From the NCBI GenBank assembly GCA_040752635.1, contig JBFMGS010000023.1, forward strand, positions 1 to 33,298: DNA of 33,298 nucleotides, written 5' to 3'. The notes below the pieces were generated by a model. The model had not been told where the DNA came from. It was given only the letters and a program-made list of their open reading frames with translations, and did not search any database. Shown here piece after piece: positions 24,114 through 32,087 of this stretch (its first letter is position 1; the number at the start of each line of letters is the position of its first letter). The DNA is from JBFMGS01 sp040752635 (lineage in GTDB: Bacteria; Bacillota; SHA-98; UBA4971). Made by a program: the position numbers and the translations under genes.

Positions 24114-25343
24114 ATGGTCTCGACGCAAGAAACGGTTTCTCGTCGTTGGAAGCGCAACCTCCTGACGGTGTCCGTAGGGTGCTTCATCATTCAGGCGTCT
24201 TTCACGGTGGTAACACCCCTCTTACCCATATTCCTCAAGGAGCTCGGGACGGCGAGCGACCTTGCGCTGTGGTCCGGGCTTGTGTTCTCTGCAAGCTCCT
24301 TGGCTTCTGCTCTAATGGCGCCCGTTTGGGGCTCGCTTTCGGACAGGTTCGGTAAGAGGATCATGCTCATCCGGGCGGGGTTAGCAATCGCGGCGACCTA
24401 CGGGTTGACGGCTCTCGCCACTACCCACATGCAGGTTCTGTGGCTTCGGATCGCTAACGGCACCCTTTCAGGGTACATCCCTGCTGCTACCATGCTCATC
24501 GCAGCAAACACGCCCGATGACGAACTTGGCTTCGCCATGGGAGTCTTGCAGACTACCATAGCGGTGGGGACTATCACGGGCCCGCTCATCGGGGGCGTGC
24601 TGGCCGAGGCATTCGGCATTCGGGGCGCGTTCGTCGCAGGTGCCGTGATGCCGGCGATAGCTGCCTTGCTAGCCCTCTATGGAGTGAGGGAGACGAAAGC
24701 GACACGGGGCGAGGCAAGAAGCGTCCTTGGAGATGTCCGGGCGGTGGTTTCTATCCCTTCTCTGCAGGCTTTGTTTGTCATTCTCGTGCTTACACAGGCT
24801 GGCGCGCTCGCGGTGCAGCCGACTTTGCCCCTTTTCATCAGCCAGCTGGTCGAGGCCAACGTGCCCCTTGCAACCGGCTTTGTATTCTCGCTCTTCGGGG
24901 TCTCGACTGCCATTGCAGCCCCGCTTGCAGGTCGCTGGAAAAACTGCAGCTACATCGGAATGCTGGCGTACAGCCTTTTCGCCTCCGCCGTGCTCTCGGC
25001 GCTTCAGGGCCTGTCGCGGTCCATACTCACCCTCGGTGTATTGCGTTTTATATTCGGAATACCAGGCGCAGCCATGTCAGTAGCTATCAACGTTCTCATA
25101 GCGCAGTCTGTGAGCCCGGAGACGCGCGGCCGGGCTTTCGGGGTCATGAACAGTATCTCATACGGCGGAGCCGTTCTAGGGCCGCTCATCGGTGGTTTCC
25201 TTGGAAGTCGCTTCGGGGTGAGAAGTTCGTTTTTCGGGTGCGCTGCCCTGTATGGTGTCGCCGCGGCTGGGGTGGTGGCATCCAGGCGCCTCCTCGGCAT
25301 CGCCCGGTTTGAGGCGAGTAGTAGAAGAAGCCTTGCGTCATGA
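24114..25343 (+). CDS. MFS transporter (DHA1-like)
   Basis: Twelve-helix secondary transporter of the major facilitator superfamily, 409 residues. Seen: motif A-like GSLSDRFGKR after helix 2, and a motif C-like GTITGPLIGG in helix 5, the antiporter motif typical of drug:proton antiporters. A repeat of it appears in helix 11 (GAVLGPLIGG). This suggests efflux, but the substrate is unknown. It is not a FocA-type formate channel. The pyruvate formate-lyase gene begins 64 bases after the stop, so co-transcription is possible. The ATG at 24114 is preceded only by a G-rich stretch (GGCGGGGCGGGG), a weak ribosome binding site. Confidence 0.88.
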   Translation: MVSTQETVSRRWKRNLLTVSVGCFIIQASFTVVTPLLPIFLKELGTASDLALWSGLVFSASSLASALMAPVWGSLSDRFGKRIMLIRAGLAIAATYGLTALATTHMQVLWLRIANGTLSGYIPAATMLIAANTPDDELGFAMGVLQTTIAVGTITGPLIGGVLAEAFGIRGAFVAGAVMPAIAALLALYGVRETKATRGEARSVLGDVRAVVSIPSLQALFVILVLTQAGALAVQPTLPLFISQLVEANVPLATGFVFSLFGVSTAIAAPLAGRWKNCSYIGMLAYSLFASAVLSALQGLSRSILTLGVLRFIFGIPGAAMSVAINVLIAQSVSPETRGRAFGVMNSISYGGAVLGPLIGGFLGSRFGVRSSFFGCAALYGVAAAGVVASRRLLGIARFEASSRRSLAS

Positions 25344-25407
25344 GGTCCACGCCTCCCGGGGATACTACGACGAGACGCTCCTTGTGAGGGCAGGGAGGCT
25401 TCGTTTT

Positions 25408-27636
25408 GTGGATGAGCGGTTTTCTGGATTCGCAGGCAGGACGTGGCGGGACCGCCTGGACGTGCGCGACTTCATCCTGAGCAACTATGAGCCATACGAA
25501 GGCGACGGCTCGTTTCTTTGCGGCCCTACCGAAAGGACCAGGACTCTTTGGGAAAAGTGCACAGAGTTGCTGGCGGAAGAGCGGAGACGCGGCGGCGTAT
25601 ACGCGATTGACGCGAAAACGATCGCCGGGATAACGAGCCACCCTCCCGGCTATGTTGACCGGGACCTGGAGATCATCGTGGGGCTACAGACGGACGAGCC
25701 CCTCAAGCGGGCGATAAACCCCTGGGGCGGCATTCGCATGGTCGAGATGGCGTGTAACGAGTATGGCGCCAAGCTCGAACCGAAGGTCTGTGAGATATTC
25801 CACAAGTATCGCAGGACTCACAATGATGGAGTCTTCTCCGTTTACACAGACGAAATGCGTGCCTTGCGCGGGTGCGGTGTGATCACAGGCCTGCCGGACG
25901 CATACGGAAGGGGCCGCATCATAGGCGACTACCGCAGGGTCGCCCTGTATGGCGTGGACCGGCTCATAGAGGAAAAAAGGGAAGACCTGCGCAGCCCTGA
26001 GCTCACCACGATCACCCCCGACACCATAAGGCTGCGCGAAGAAGTCCACGATCAGATCCTGGCTCTCGAAGAGCTCAAAGGAATGGCCTGCTCGTATGGG
26101 TATGACATCTCCGGGCCAGCCACGAACGCGCGCGAGGCGTTTCAGTGGCTCTACTTCGGCTATCTTGCGGCAATCAAGCAACAAAACGGCGCAGCCATGT
26201 CGCTGGGGAGGACCAGCACGTTCCTGGACGTGTACCTCAGCAGGGACCTGCGCGAAGGGAGACTCACCGAGGAGCAGGCCCAGGAGCTTGTGGACGATTT
26301 CGTAATCAAGCTCAGGCTTGCCAGGCAGCTAAGGACTCGCGCATACGACGAACTCTTCGCGGGAGACCCCCTGTGGGTCACCGAGTCCATAGGCGGTATG
26401 GCAGAGGACGGCAGGCCGCTAGTGACAAAGACCAGCTTTCGGTTCCTGCAGACCCTCTATAACCTGGGCCCGGCGCCCGAGCCGAACCTGACCGTGCTCT
26501 GGGCGGAACGTCTTCCGAGGCCTTTCAAGGAGTTCGCCTGCAGGGTTTCGTACGACACCAGCTCGATCCAGTACGAGAACGATGACCTCATTCGGCCCAT
26601 CTTCGGCGACGATTACGCCGTCGCCTGCTGTGTGTCAGCTATGAGAGTCGGAAAGGAGATGCAGTTCTTCGGCGCGCGCTCGAACCTTCCGAAAGCGCTT
26701 CTACTTGCGATAAACGGGGGAAGGGACGAGATTTCAGGCGCGAAGGTGGCGCCGGAGTTTTACCAAGTGAAGGAGGAACCGCTCGAGTTCGGCGCCGTCT
26801 GGGATGCCTTCACGAAGACGCTGGAATGGCTCGCAGGCAAGTACGTGGATACTATGAATGTCATCCACTACATGCACGACAGGTACGCCTACGAAAGCTT
26901 GGAGATGGCACTTCATGATACTCATGTGGGCAGGTTCATGGCCTTCGGCATGGCCGGGCTATCGGTGCTCGCCGACTCGCTTTCAGCCATCAAGTACGCT
27001 AAAGTCACCCCCAGGCTCGATTCCCGGGGCATCGCCACGGAGTTTGACATCGAAGGAGACTTCCCCAAGTTTGGCAACAACGACGACAGAGTGGACTCCA
27101 TTGCGCGCGAGTGCGTCGTGCTCTTCGACACAAAGCTGAAAGCGCATCCGGCGTACCGGGAGGCCAGGCACACCCTGTCTATCCTCACGATCACGAGCAA
27201 CGTTGTGTACGGCAAGATGACCGGCTCCACGCCGGACGGCAGGCGGCGCGGGGAACCTTTTGCTCCAGGAGCTAACCCTATGCACGGCAGAGATGTCCGC
27301 GGGGCTGTGGCGTCACTTGCATCCGTCGCAAAGATCCCATACGAGCACGCTATGGACGGCATCTCCTATACGTTTTCCATCACACCCGGGGCGCTTGGCA
27401 GGACCCGTGACGAGGCCATCTCGAACCTCGCAGGGCTTATCGACGGGTACTTTGCAAAGGGCGGCCATCACATGAACGTCAACGTGTTCGACCGCAGGAC
27501 CCTCATTGACGCCATGGAGCACCCGGAGAAATACCCTCAGCTCACGATAAGGGTCTCCGGCTACGCCGTGAACTTTGTCAAGCTTACCCGCGAACAGCAG
27601 GAAGAAGTCATAGCCAGGACCATTTTCGAGCGGTAG
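25408..27636 (+). CDS. pflB: Pyruvate formate-lyase (formate C-acetyltransferase)
   Basis: Cytosolic glycyl-radical enzyme that converts pyruvate and CoA to formate and acetyl-CoA under anaerobic conditions. Length is 742 residues, as in clostridial enzymes. Seen: VRDFILSNYEPYEGD, DAYGRGRIIGDYRRVALYG, the catalytic pair Cys407-Cys408 in VACCVSAM, TSNVVYGK, and the radical site RVSGYAV with Gly718. The N-terminus settles the start. GTG at 25408 has GGGAGG nine bases upstream and gives MDERFSGF, which matches clostridial PFL N-termini. The frame is open to 25252, but that part overlaps the MFS gene. The activating enzyme follows 33 bases later. The enzyme is oxygen-sensitive, so the organism probably ferments anaerobically. 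Confidence 0.95.
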   Translation: MDERFSGFAGRTWRDRLDVRDFILSNYEPYEGDGSFLCGPTERTRTLWEKCTELLAEERRRGGVYAIDAKTIAGITSHPPGYVDRDLEIIVGLQTDEPLKRAINPWGGIRMVEMACNEYGAKLEPKVCEIFHKYRRTHNDGVFSVYTDEMRALRGCGVITGLPDAYGRGRIIGDYRRVALYGVDRLIEEKREDLRSPELTTITPDTIRLREEVHDQILALEELKGMACSYGYDISGPATNAREAFQWLYFGYLAAIKQQNGAAMSLGRTSTFLDVYLSRDLREGRLTEEQAQELVDDFVIKLRLARQLRTRAYDELFAGDPLWVTESIGGMAEDGRPLVTKTSFRFLQTLYNLGPAPEPNLTVLWAERLPRPFKEFACRVSYDTSSIQYENDDLIRPIFGDDYAVACCVSAMRVGKEMQFFGARSNLPKALLLAINGGRDEISGAKVAPEFYQVKEEPLEFGAVWDAFTKTLEWLAGKYVDTMNVIHYMHDRYAYESLEMALHDTHVGRFMAFGMAGLSVLADSLSAIKYAKVTPRLDSRGIATEFDIEGDFPKFGNNDDRVDSIARECVVLFDTKLKAHPAYREARHTLSILTITSNVVYGKMTGSTPDGRRRGEPFAPGANPMHGRDVRGAVASLASVAKIPYEHAMDGISYTFSITPGALGRTRDEAISNLAGLIDGYFAKGGHHMNVNVFDRRTLIDAMEHPEKYPQLTIRVSGYAVNFVKLTREQQEEVIARTIFER

Positions 27637-27669
27637 CGCCGCCGCACAGCAGGAGGTCGGCTTCCTAGG

Positions 27670-28425
27670 GTGAGCTGTGAACAGGAGCGGGAAGAGGTCA
27701 AGGGTTATATCCATTCTGTAGAAACCATGGGCACCGTGGATAATGGTGGTATCAGGTTTGTCCTGTTCATGCAAGGATGCGCCATGAGGTGCGTGTTCTG
27801 CCACAACCCCGACACGTGGCTTCGGATGGGCAAGGAAGTCACTGTGGGCGAGATTACGCGGCAACTCCTTGATTACAGGGCTTTCTTCGACGCGTCAGGC
27901 GGCGGCCTGACTGTGTCGGGCGGAGAGCCTCTTCTACAGTACAGGTTCGTCAGGGCTCTGTTCGGGAAGTGCGGCGCGCTCGGCATTCACCGCGCCCTTG
28001 ATACCGCGGGATACTGTAGGCACGGCGACTTTACGTCCGTCGTGGACTGCACGGATCTCCTGCTTTTCTCAGTGAAGGTCATGGACGAGGGCAAGCACTT
28101 GCGCCTGACCGGCGTCAAGAACGACGTCATCCTGGCCAACCTGCGCTCTGCGGCGGCCCGGGGCATGGATATCGTGGTGCGCTATGTTCTCATACCCACC
28201 ATCAACGACTCGGACTGCGATCTCCACGCCCTTGCGGACTTTGTCATCTCGCTGAACGGCAAGGTGAGAGTGGACGTTCTGCCCTACAGCAGGATAGGCA
28301 TAGCAAAATGGAAGCAGCTCGGGCTCAACTGCGAACTCGAGGGCGTGCCAGAACCGACCCCGGATCACCTCGCTCGTGCGCGCCGGGTCTTTCGCGAGCG
28401 CGGCGTGCCCCTTCGCACCGGCTGA
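27670..28425 (+). CDS. pflA: Pyruvate formate-lyase activating enzyme (radical SAM)
   Basis: Radical S-adenosylmethionine enzyme that installs the glycyl radical on PflB, 251 residues. The 4Fe-4S motif is Cys37-x3-Cys41-x2-Cys44 (GCAMRCVFCHNPD). VSGGEPLLQ is the SAM-binding GGE motif, and VRYVLIPTIND is a typical later strand. TMGTVDNGGIRFVLFMQGC at the N-terminus is diagnostic for PflA. The start is GTG at 27670 with AGGAGGTC about 12 bases upstream, a slightly long spacing. It forms an operon with pflB. A hairpin at 28429-28473 lies just beyond its stop. Confidence 0.94.
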   Translation: MSCEQEREEVKGYIHSVETMGTVDNGGIRFVLFMQGCAMRCVFCHNPDTWLRMGKEVTVGEITRQLLDYRAFFDASGGGLTVSGGEPLLQYRFVRALFGKCGALGIHRALDTAGYCRHGDFTSVVDCTDLLLFSVKVMDEGKHLRLTGVKNDVILANLRSAAARGMDIVVRYVLIPTINDSDCDLHALADFVISLNGKVRVDVLPYSRIGIAKWKQLGLNCELEGVPEPTPDHLARARRVFRERGVPLRTG

Positions 28426-28428
28426 ACT

Positions 28429-28473
28429 GGTGCAAAAGCAGGTCTGACCCTTCACCTGCATGCCTGTTGCACC
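28429..28473 (+). terminator. Two-tier hairpin after pflA
   Basis: GGTGCAA (28429-28435) pairs with TTGCACC (28467-28473), and inside it GCAGGT (28438-28443) pairs with ACCTGC (28454-28459). It begins four bases past the pflA stop. No T-run follows. Its order of motifs matches the hairpin after the serine hydrolase at 12563. Confidence 0.5.
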
Positions 28474-28587
28474 CTCGTGGCTGGCTCCAAAGCCCAGCCG
28501 GGACAGGCACAAGCGGTCCGGTAGAAACACAGATAACTCTTGCCAGAGCTACTCAGAGAATTTCGCGGCCGGGAAGGACAATAACAG

Positions 28588-28600
28588 TATTCGTCGAATA
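28588..28600. promoter_or_regulatory. Palindrome upstream of the Lrp-like gene
   Basis: TATTCG-T-CGAATA is a perfect 13-base palindrome about 30 bases before the -35 box of the Lrp-like gene. Lrp/AsnC proteins bind AT-rich palindromes of similar size, so it is a candidate autoregulatory site. Confidence 0.4.
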
Positions 28601-28629
28601 TGCCAAGTTGTGATAGCACAGAAGGCACG

Positions 28630-28659
28630 TTGACCTGCATCGAGCTACGAAAGTAGTAT
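28630..28659 (+). promoter_or_regulatory. Promoter of the Lrp-TrpXYZ operon
   Basis: TTGACC (28630-28635), an 18-base spacer and TAGTAT (28654-28659). The predicted start of transcription lies about 20 bases before the GTG start codon. Confidence 0.55.
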
Positions 28660-28686
28660 CAGCATTACTCAATTGAGGTGGTTTTC

Positions 28687-29214
28687 GTGAATGACGTGGT
28701 CGTCCTGGATAAACTGGACAGAGCCATCCTGACTCATATCCAGCAGGATGGTCGCATGCCTTTCACGGCCATCGCAGAGAAGCTGAAGGTCGCAGAGGGC
28801 ACGGTCAGAAAGAGGGTCGCTCGCCTCCTTGAGGAGGGGGTAGTTCGCGTCACCGGAGTCGTAGATCCATTCAGACTCGGTATGAGCTTCGTGGCAATGG
28901 TTGGCATAAGCGTTGAAGGGGATTCGCCAGAGCGGATCGTGTCTGAGCTCGTGAAGCTCCCGGAAGTGAGGTATGTGGCCATCTGCACCGGCGCGTACGA
29001 CATCATCATGGAGGTAGTGCTAAAGTCCAACAACGAACTCTATGAGTTTCTCACGCACAAGCTCAGAAAAGTGGCTGGAATCGCAGGTTCGCAGACTTCG
29101 CTCGTTCTCAAAGTGTGCAAGGAGAGTCCCGCATGGGATGGGTGGGCTCGCGTGGAGGAGGTGGACGGTAGCCACAGACAGGACGGACTATCTCAGGCGG
29201 CAAGTTCAGATTAG
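28687..29214 (+). CDS. Lrp/AsnC family transcriptional regulator
   Basis: DNA-binding amino-acid-responsive regulator, 175 residues. The N-terminal helix-turn-helix (about 5-55) contains LDKLDRAILTHIQQDGRMPF and KVAEGTVRKRVARL. The RAM ligand-binding and oligomerisation domain (about 65-145) contains the family-typical GAYDIIMEV. A polar tail of some 25 residues follows, longer than in most members. GTG at 28687 is chosen because GAGGTGG at 28674-28680 precedes it; an in-frame GTG at 28678 lies inside that sequence. The substrate-binding protein of an importer begins 42 bases after the stop. The regulator probably controls that importer in response to an amino acid; this is inference from context. 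Confidence 0.9.
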   Translation: MNDVVVLDKLDRAILTHIQQDGRMPFTAIAEKLKVAEGTVRKRVARLLEEGVVRVTGVVDPFRLGMSFVAMVGISVEGDSPERIVSELVKLPEVRYVAICTGAYDIIMEVVLKSNNELYEFLTHKLRKVAGIAGSQTSLVLKVCKESPAWDGWARVEEVDGSHRQDGLSQAASSD

Positions 29215-29256
29215 GTAGCACCAACAGGATCACTACTACTATCAGGGGGGATTGAC

Positions 29257-30258
29257 GTGGCTTCCAGGAAGTCGAACGTGCCACGAGTAGCGCTGCTCGT
29301 TGGGGTTCTTATCGTGCTCGTGGCCGTGCTCTTGGTTGTGAACGAGATTCAGAAGAGGTCGAGCGTGACGACAATCGGAATCATGCAGATCATTGAGCAT
29401 CCCGCGTTAGATGCGGCGAAGAAAGGGTTCATAGAGGGCCTTGCCGAGGAGGGGTTTGCAGAGGGCAAAGAGCTTAAGTTCGAAGCCCAGAGCGCACAGG
29501 GTGACATGGCAACCGCCCAGACAATCGCACAGAAGTTCGTGAACGACAAGGTGGATATGATCCTTGCCATCGCGACTCCTACGGCGCAGGCGGCGGCCAA
29601 GGCCACCGACAAAATCCCGATTCTCATCACGGCGGTGACCGACCCGGTAGCGGCTGAACTGGTAAAGTCCATCGAGGCCCCTGGGACCAACGTTACGGGC
29701 ACTTCGGACCTGACGCCGGTTGCAAAGCAACTGGAACTGCTCAAGCAACTGGTGCCGACGGCCCAGAAGGTGGGGATCGTTTACAACGCCGGTGAGACGA
29801 ACTCCGTCGTTCAGGTCAACCTGGCCAAGGAAGCTGCGAGCACCCTCGGGATCGAGATCGTTGAGGCCACCGCGAGCTCCACGAGCGGTGTGTATGAGGC
29901 GGCGCAGTCGCTCGTCGGCAGGGTTGACGCAATGTACGTGCCGACGGACAACACGGTCGTTTCGGCCCTCGAGTCTGTGGTCAAGGTGGCGGAGGACTCC
30001 AGGATACCACTCGTAGTCGGCGAAGAGGACGGGGTCAGGCGCGGCGCGCTTGCCACCGTGGGGATCGATTACTACGCCCTCGGAAAGCAGACGGCGAAGA
30101 TGGCCGCGAAGATCCTTCGCAAAGAGGCGAAGCCTCAGGATCTGCCCATCCAGTACCAGGAGAACGTGCGCATGGTCATAAATCTCAAGGCAGCGGAGAA
30201 GATGGGCGTCACCGTTCCTGAGTCTCTCATCGAGCAAGCTTATGAGGTGATCCGGTAG
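29257..30258 (+). CDS. ABC transporter substrate-binding protein (TrpX-type)
   Basis: Extracytoplasmic substrate-binding component of the ABC_sub_bind family (TrpX-like), 333 residues. In Gram-positive bacteria the family is linked to tryptophan or tyrosine uptake; other members handle different solutes. Residues 10-29 form a hydrophobic N-terminal helix with no lipobox cysteine, so it is probably an uncleaved membrane anchor. The mature domain starts TTIGIMQIIEHPALDAAKKG. Further family features are AIATPTAQAA, ITAVTDPVAAELV, GTSDLTPV and MYVPTDNTVVSA. GTG at 29257 has GGGGGGA upstream. The last base of its stop codon is the first base of the permease start, so the genes are translationally coupled. 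Confidence 0.9.
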   Translation: MASRKSNVPRVALLVGVLIVLVAVLLVVNEIQKRSSVTTIGIMQIIEHPALDAAKKGFIEGLAEEGFAEGKELKFEAQSAQGDMATAQTIAQKFVNDKVDMILAIATPTAQAAAKATDKIPILITAVTDPVAAELVKSIEAPGTNVTGTSDLTPVAKQLELLKQLVPTAQKVGIVYNAGETNSVVQVNLAKEAASTLGIEIVEATASSTSGVYEAAQSLVGRVDAMYVPTDNTVVSALESVVKVAEDSRIPLVVGEEDGVRRGALATVGIDYYALGKQTAKMAAKILRKEAKPQDLPIQYQENVRMVINLKAAEKMGVTVPESLIEQAYEVIR

Positions 30259-31199
30259 TGATTTCGCTAGGCGCACTCAGTGGGGCCCTGGAGCAGGGGC
30301 TCGTATACGCGGTGTTGGCTCTCGGGGTGTATCTCACATTCCGGGTGCTCAACTTTCCCGACCTCACCGTTGACGGGAGTTTCCCACTGGGTGCGGCCGT
30401 GGCGGCGAGACTCATAACGTGCGGGGCGAGCCCGGTCACGGCGACCGTCATCGCCCCCGCCCTCGGGTTTGCGGCGGGAGTGGTGACCGGGGTTCTCAAC
30501 ACGAAGCTCCGAATATCAGGCCTGCTCGCAGGCATCCTCACCATGACGGCGCTGTACTCGGTGAACCTGCGGATCATGGGCAGGGCGAACATCCCGCTTC
30601 TGCGAAGCGCGACAGTGCTGACAGGCCTTCAGGGCCTGGGAATCCCTTCGACCGTTTCGGCGATCGTGCTCTTCTCTGCGATCGTCGTGTTGCTCAAGAT
30701 AGTCCTGGATGTCTTCCTTCGCACGGAATTCGGTCTTGCGCTGCGTGCGACGGGCGATAACGAGGTCATGATTAGGAGCCTCGGCGTGAACACCGATTCA
30801 ATGAAGATCGTCGGCGTGGGCCTCTCAAACGCCCTTGCCGCTCTGGCCGGCGCGCTTGTTGCGCAGTACCAGGGGTTCGCGGACATAGGCATGGGGATCG
30901 GTATGGTTGTCGCAGGGCTCGCATCGGTGATTATCGGCGGGGCCCTCGTTGCACCGAACACTATCGGCGTCGCCACGCTTGGGGTCGTGGCAGGTTCGAT
31001 AATATACAGGTTCGCAGTGTTCTTTGCGCTCCGGATGGGCTTTGCCCCGACCGACCTCAAGATCGTCACAGCGGTGCTCGTCGTCACGGCACTCTCGGGG
31101 CCGGCGGTCCGCTCGGGTCTCGGGCTGGAAAGGAGGAAAGCACCCCGCAATGGTAGAGCTAAGTCACCTGCGCAAAACATTCTTACCGGGCACAAGTAA
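30258..31199 (+). CDS. ABC transporter permease (TrpY-type)
   Basis: Integral membrane permease of the importer, 313 residues with about eight hydrophobic segments. The N-terminal LEQGLVYAVLALGVYLTFRVL and the middle FLRTEFGLALRATGDNEVMIRSLGV, the coupling loop that contacts the ATPase, are typical of branched-chain amino-acid/TrpY-like permeases. It starts with GTG at 30258, overlapping the stop of the binding protein by one base. Its last 50 bases overlap the start of the ATPase gene. The C-terminal 30 residues are polar and basic (LERRKAPRNGRAKSPAQN) and lie in that overlap. Confidence 0.9.
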   Translation: MISLGALSGALEQGLVYAVLALGVYLTFRVLNFPDLTVDGSFPLGAAVAARLITCGASPVTATVIAPALGFAAGVVTGVLNTKLRISGLLAGILTMTALYSVNLRIMGRANIPLLRSATVLTGLQGLGIPSTVSAIVLFSAIVVLLKIVLDVFLRTEFGLALRATGDNEVMIRSLGVNTDSMKIVGVGLSNALAALAGALVAQYQGFADIGMGIGMVVAGLASVIIGGALVAPNTIGVATLGVVAGSIIYRFAVFFALRMGFAPTDLKIVTAVLVVTALSGPAVRSGLGLERRKAPRNGRAKSPAQNILTGHK

Positions 31200-31947
31200 C
31201 GGCAGGATGGCCCTTCGCGATGTCTCTCTCCACCTTGCGCCCGGGGACTTCGTGACGATCATCGGCAGCAACGGAGCAGGTAAGTCTACGCTTCTCAACG
31301 CAGTTGCGGGCGTCTTCCCCGTGGATGAAGGAACCATCGTCATAGACGGCCGCGATGTGACCGGGCTGCCTGAGCACCAGAGGGCGCCTATTATCGGCCG
31401 GGTATTCCAGGACCCAATGCAGGGGACTGCGGGATCTATGTCCATCGAGGAGAATCTTGCCATGGCCGCGAGAAGAGGCGAGAAGAGACGGCTTGTCAGG
31501 GGAGTTGCGCCGAAGGACCGCAAAACCTTCCGGGAGTATTTGTCTCTTCTGGACCTGGGGCTTGAGATGAGGCTCTCTGACCCGGTTAGGCTCCTCTCGG
31601 GCGGACAGAGGCAGGCGCTTGCGCTGCTTATGGCTACAATAGCAAAGCCTAAGCTCCTGCTCCTCGATGAGCATGTGGCAGCTCTGGATCCAAAGACCGC
31701 CCAGGACATTCTGGCCCTTACAGACCGGATCGTCAGGCGGTACGCGCTTACGGTGATGATGGTGACCCACAACCTCCGTCACGCCCTGGCCTTCGGGAAC
31801 AGGACCGTCATGATGCATGAGGGAGAGATCGTGCTGGATGTTCGTGACCCCGAGCGGTCGGGGATGACTGTGGCAGACCTCCTCGAGCGGTTCCACAAGA
31901 TGCGTGGCGAGAGGTTATCTGACGACAGGATCCTTCTCGAGGTCTGA
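31150..31947 (+). CDS. ABC transporter ATP-binding protein (TrpZ-type)
   Basis: Cytosolic ATPase subunit of the importer, 265 residues. Walker A is GSNGAGKST, the Q-loop lies near GRVFQDP, the signature is LLSGGQRQAL, Walker B is LLLLDEHVAALDP and the switch histidine is in VTHNL. The glutamate and histidine after Walker B (DEH) are characteristic of this importer class. The ATG at 31150 gives the usual N-terminus (VELSHLRKTF); AAAGGAGG lies 13 bases upstream, a long spacing. The gene overlaps the permease gene by 50 bases in another frame. A longer open frame from 31024 is not used. Confidence 0.92.
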   Translation: MVELSHLRKTFLPGTSNGRMALRDVSLHLAPGDFVTIIGSNGAGKSTLLNAVAGVFPVDEGTIVIDGRDVTGLPEHQRAPIIGRVFQDPMQGTAGSMSIEENLAMAARRGEKRRLVRGVAPKDRKTFREYLSLLDLGLEMRLSDPVRLLSGGQRQALALLMATIAKPKLLLLDEHVAALDPKTAQDILALTDRIVRRYALTVMMVTHNLRHALAFGNRTVMMHEGEIVLDVRDPERSGMTVADLLERFHKMRGERLSDDRILLEV

Positions 31948-31983
31948 GCGATTTGGCTGCTTCTCGCTGAGTTGACTCTGCAT

Positions 31984-32061
31984 GGGGTTGCCGGTGATTG
32001 CACCTTCCCCTCGAGGCGTCCTGCAGAGGGCACCGTCTCCGAGTGCAACACCGGCAACCCC
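31984..32061. repeat. Structured element B with the same end arms as element A
   Basis: The left arm GGGGTTGCCGGTGATTGCAC (31984-32003) pairs with GTGCAACACCGGCAACCCC (32043-32061), leaving one bulged A, the same one as in element A. The intervening 39 bases are unrelated to element A. Between convergent genes it would act as a strong terminator-like hairpin in either direction, but the arm identity with element A points to a shared origin. Confidence 0.65.
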
Positions 32062-32087
32062 CGAAATGAGGAAGACTTCTGAACCCT

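Noticed and set aside
25252..25407. Longer N-terminus for pyruvate formate-lyase
   Set aside because: It overlaps the MFS gene, has no ribosome binding site and extends beyond the usual clostridial N-terminus. GTG at 25408 has a good one.
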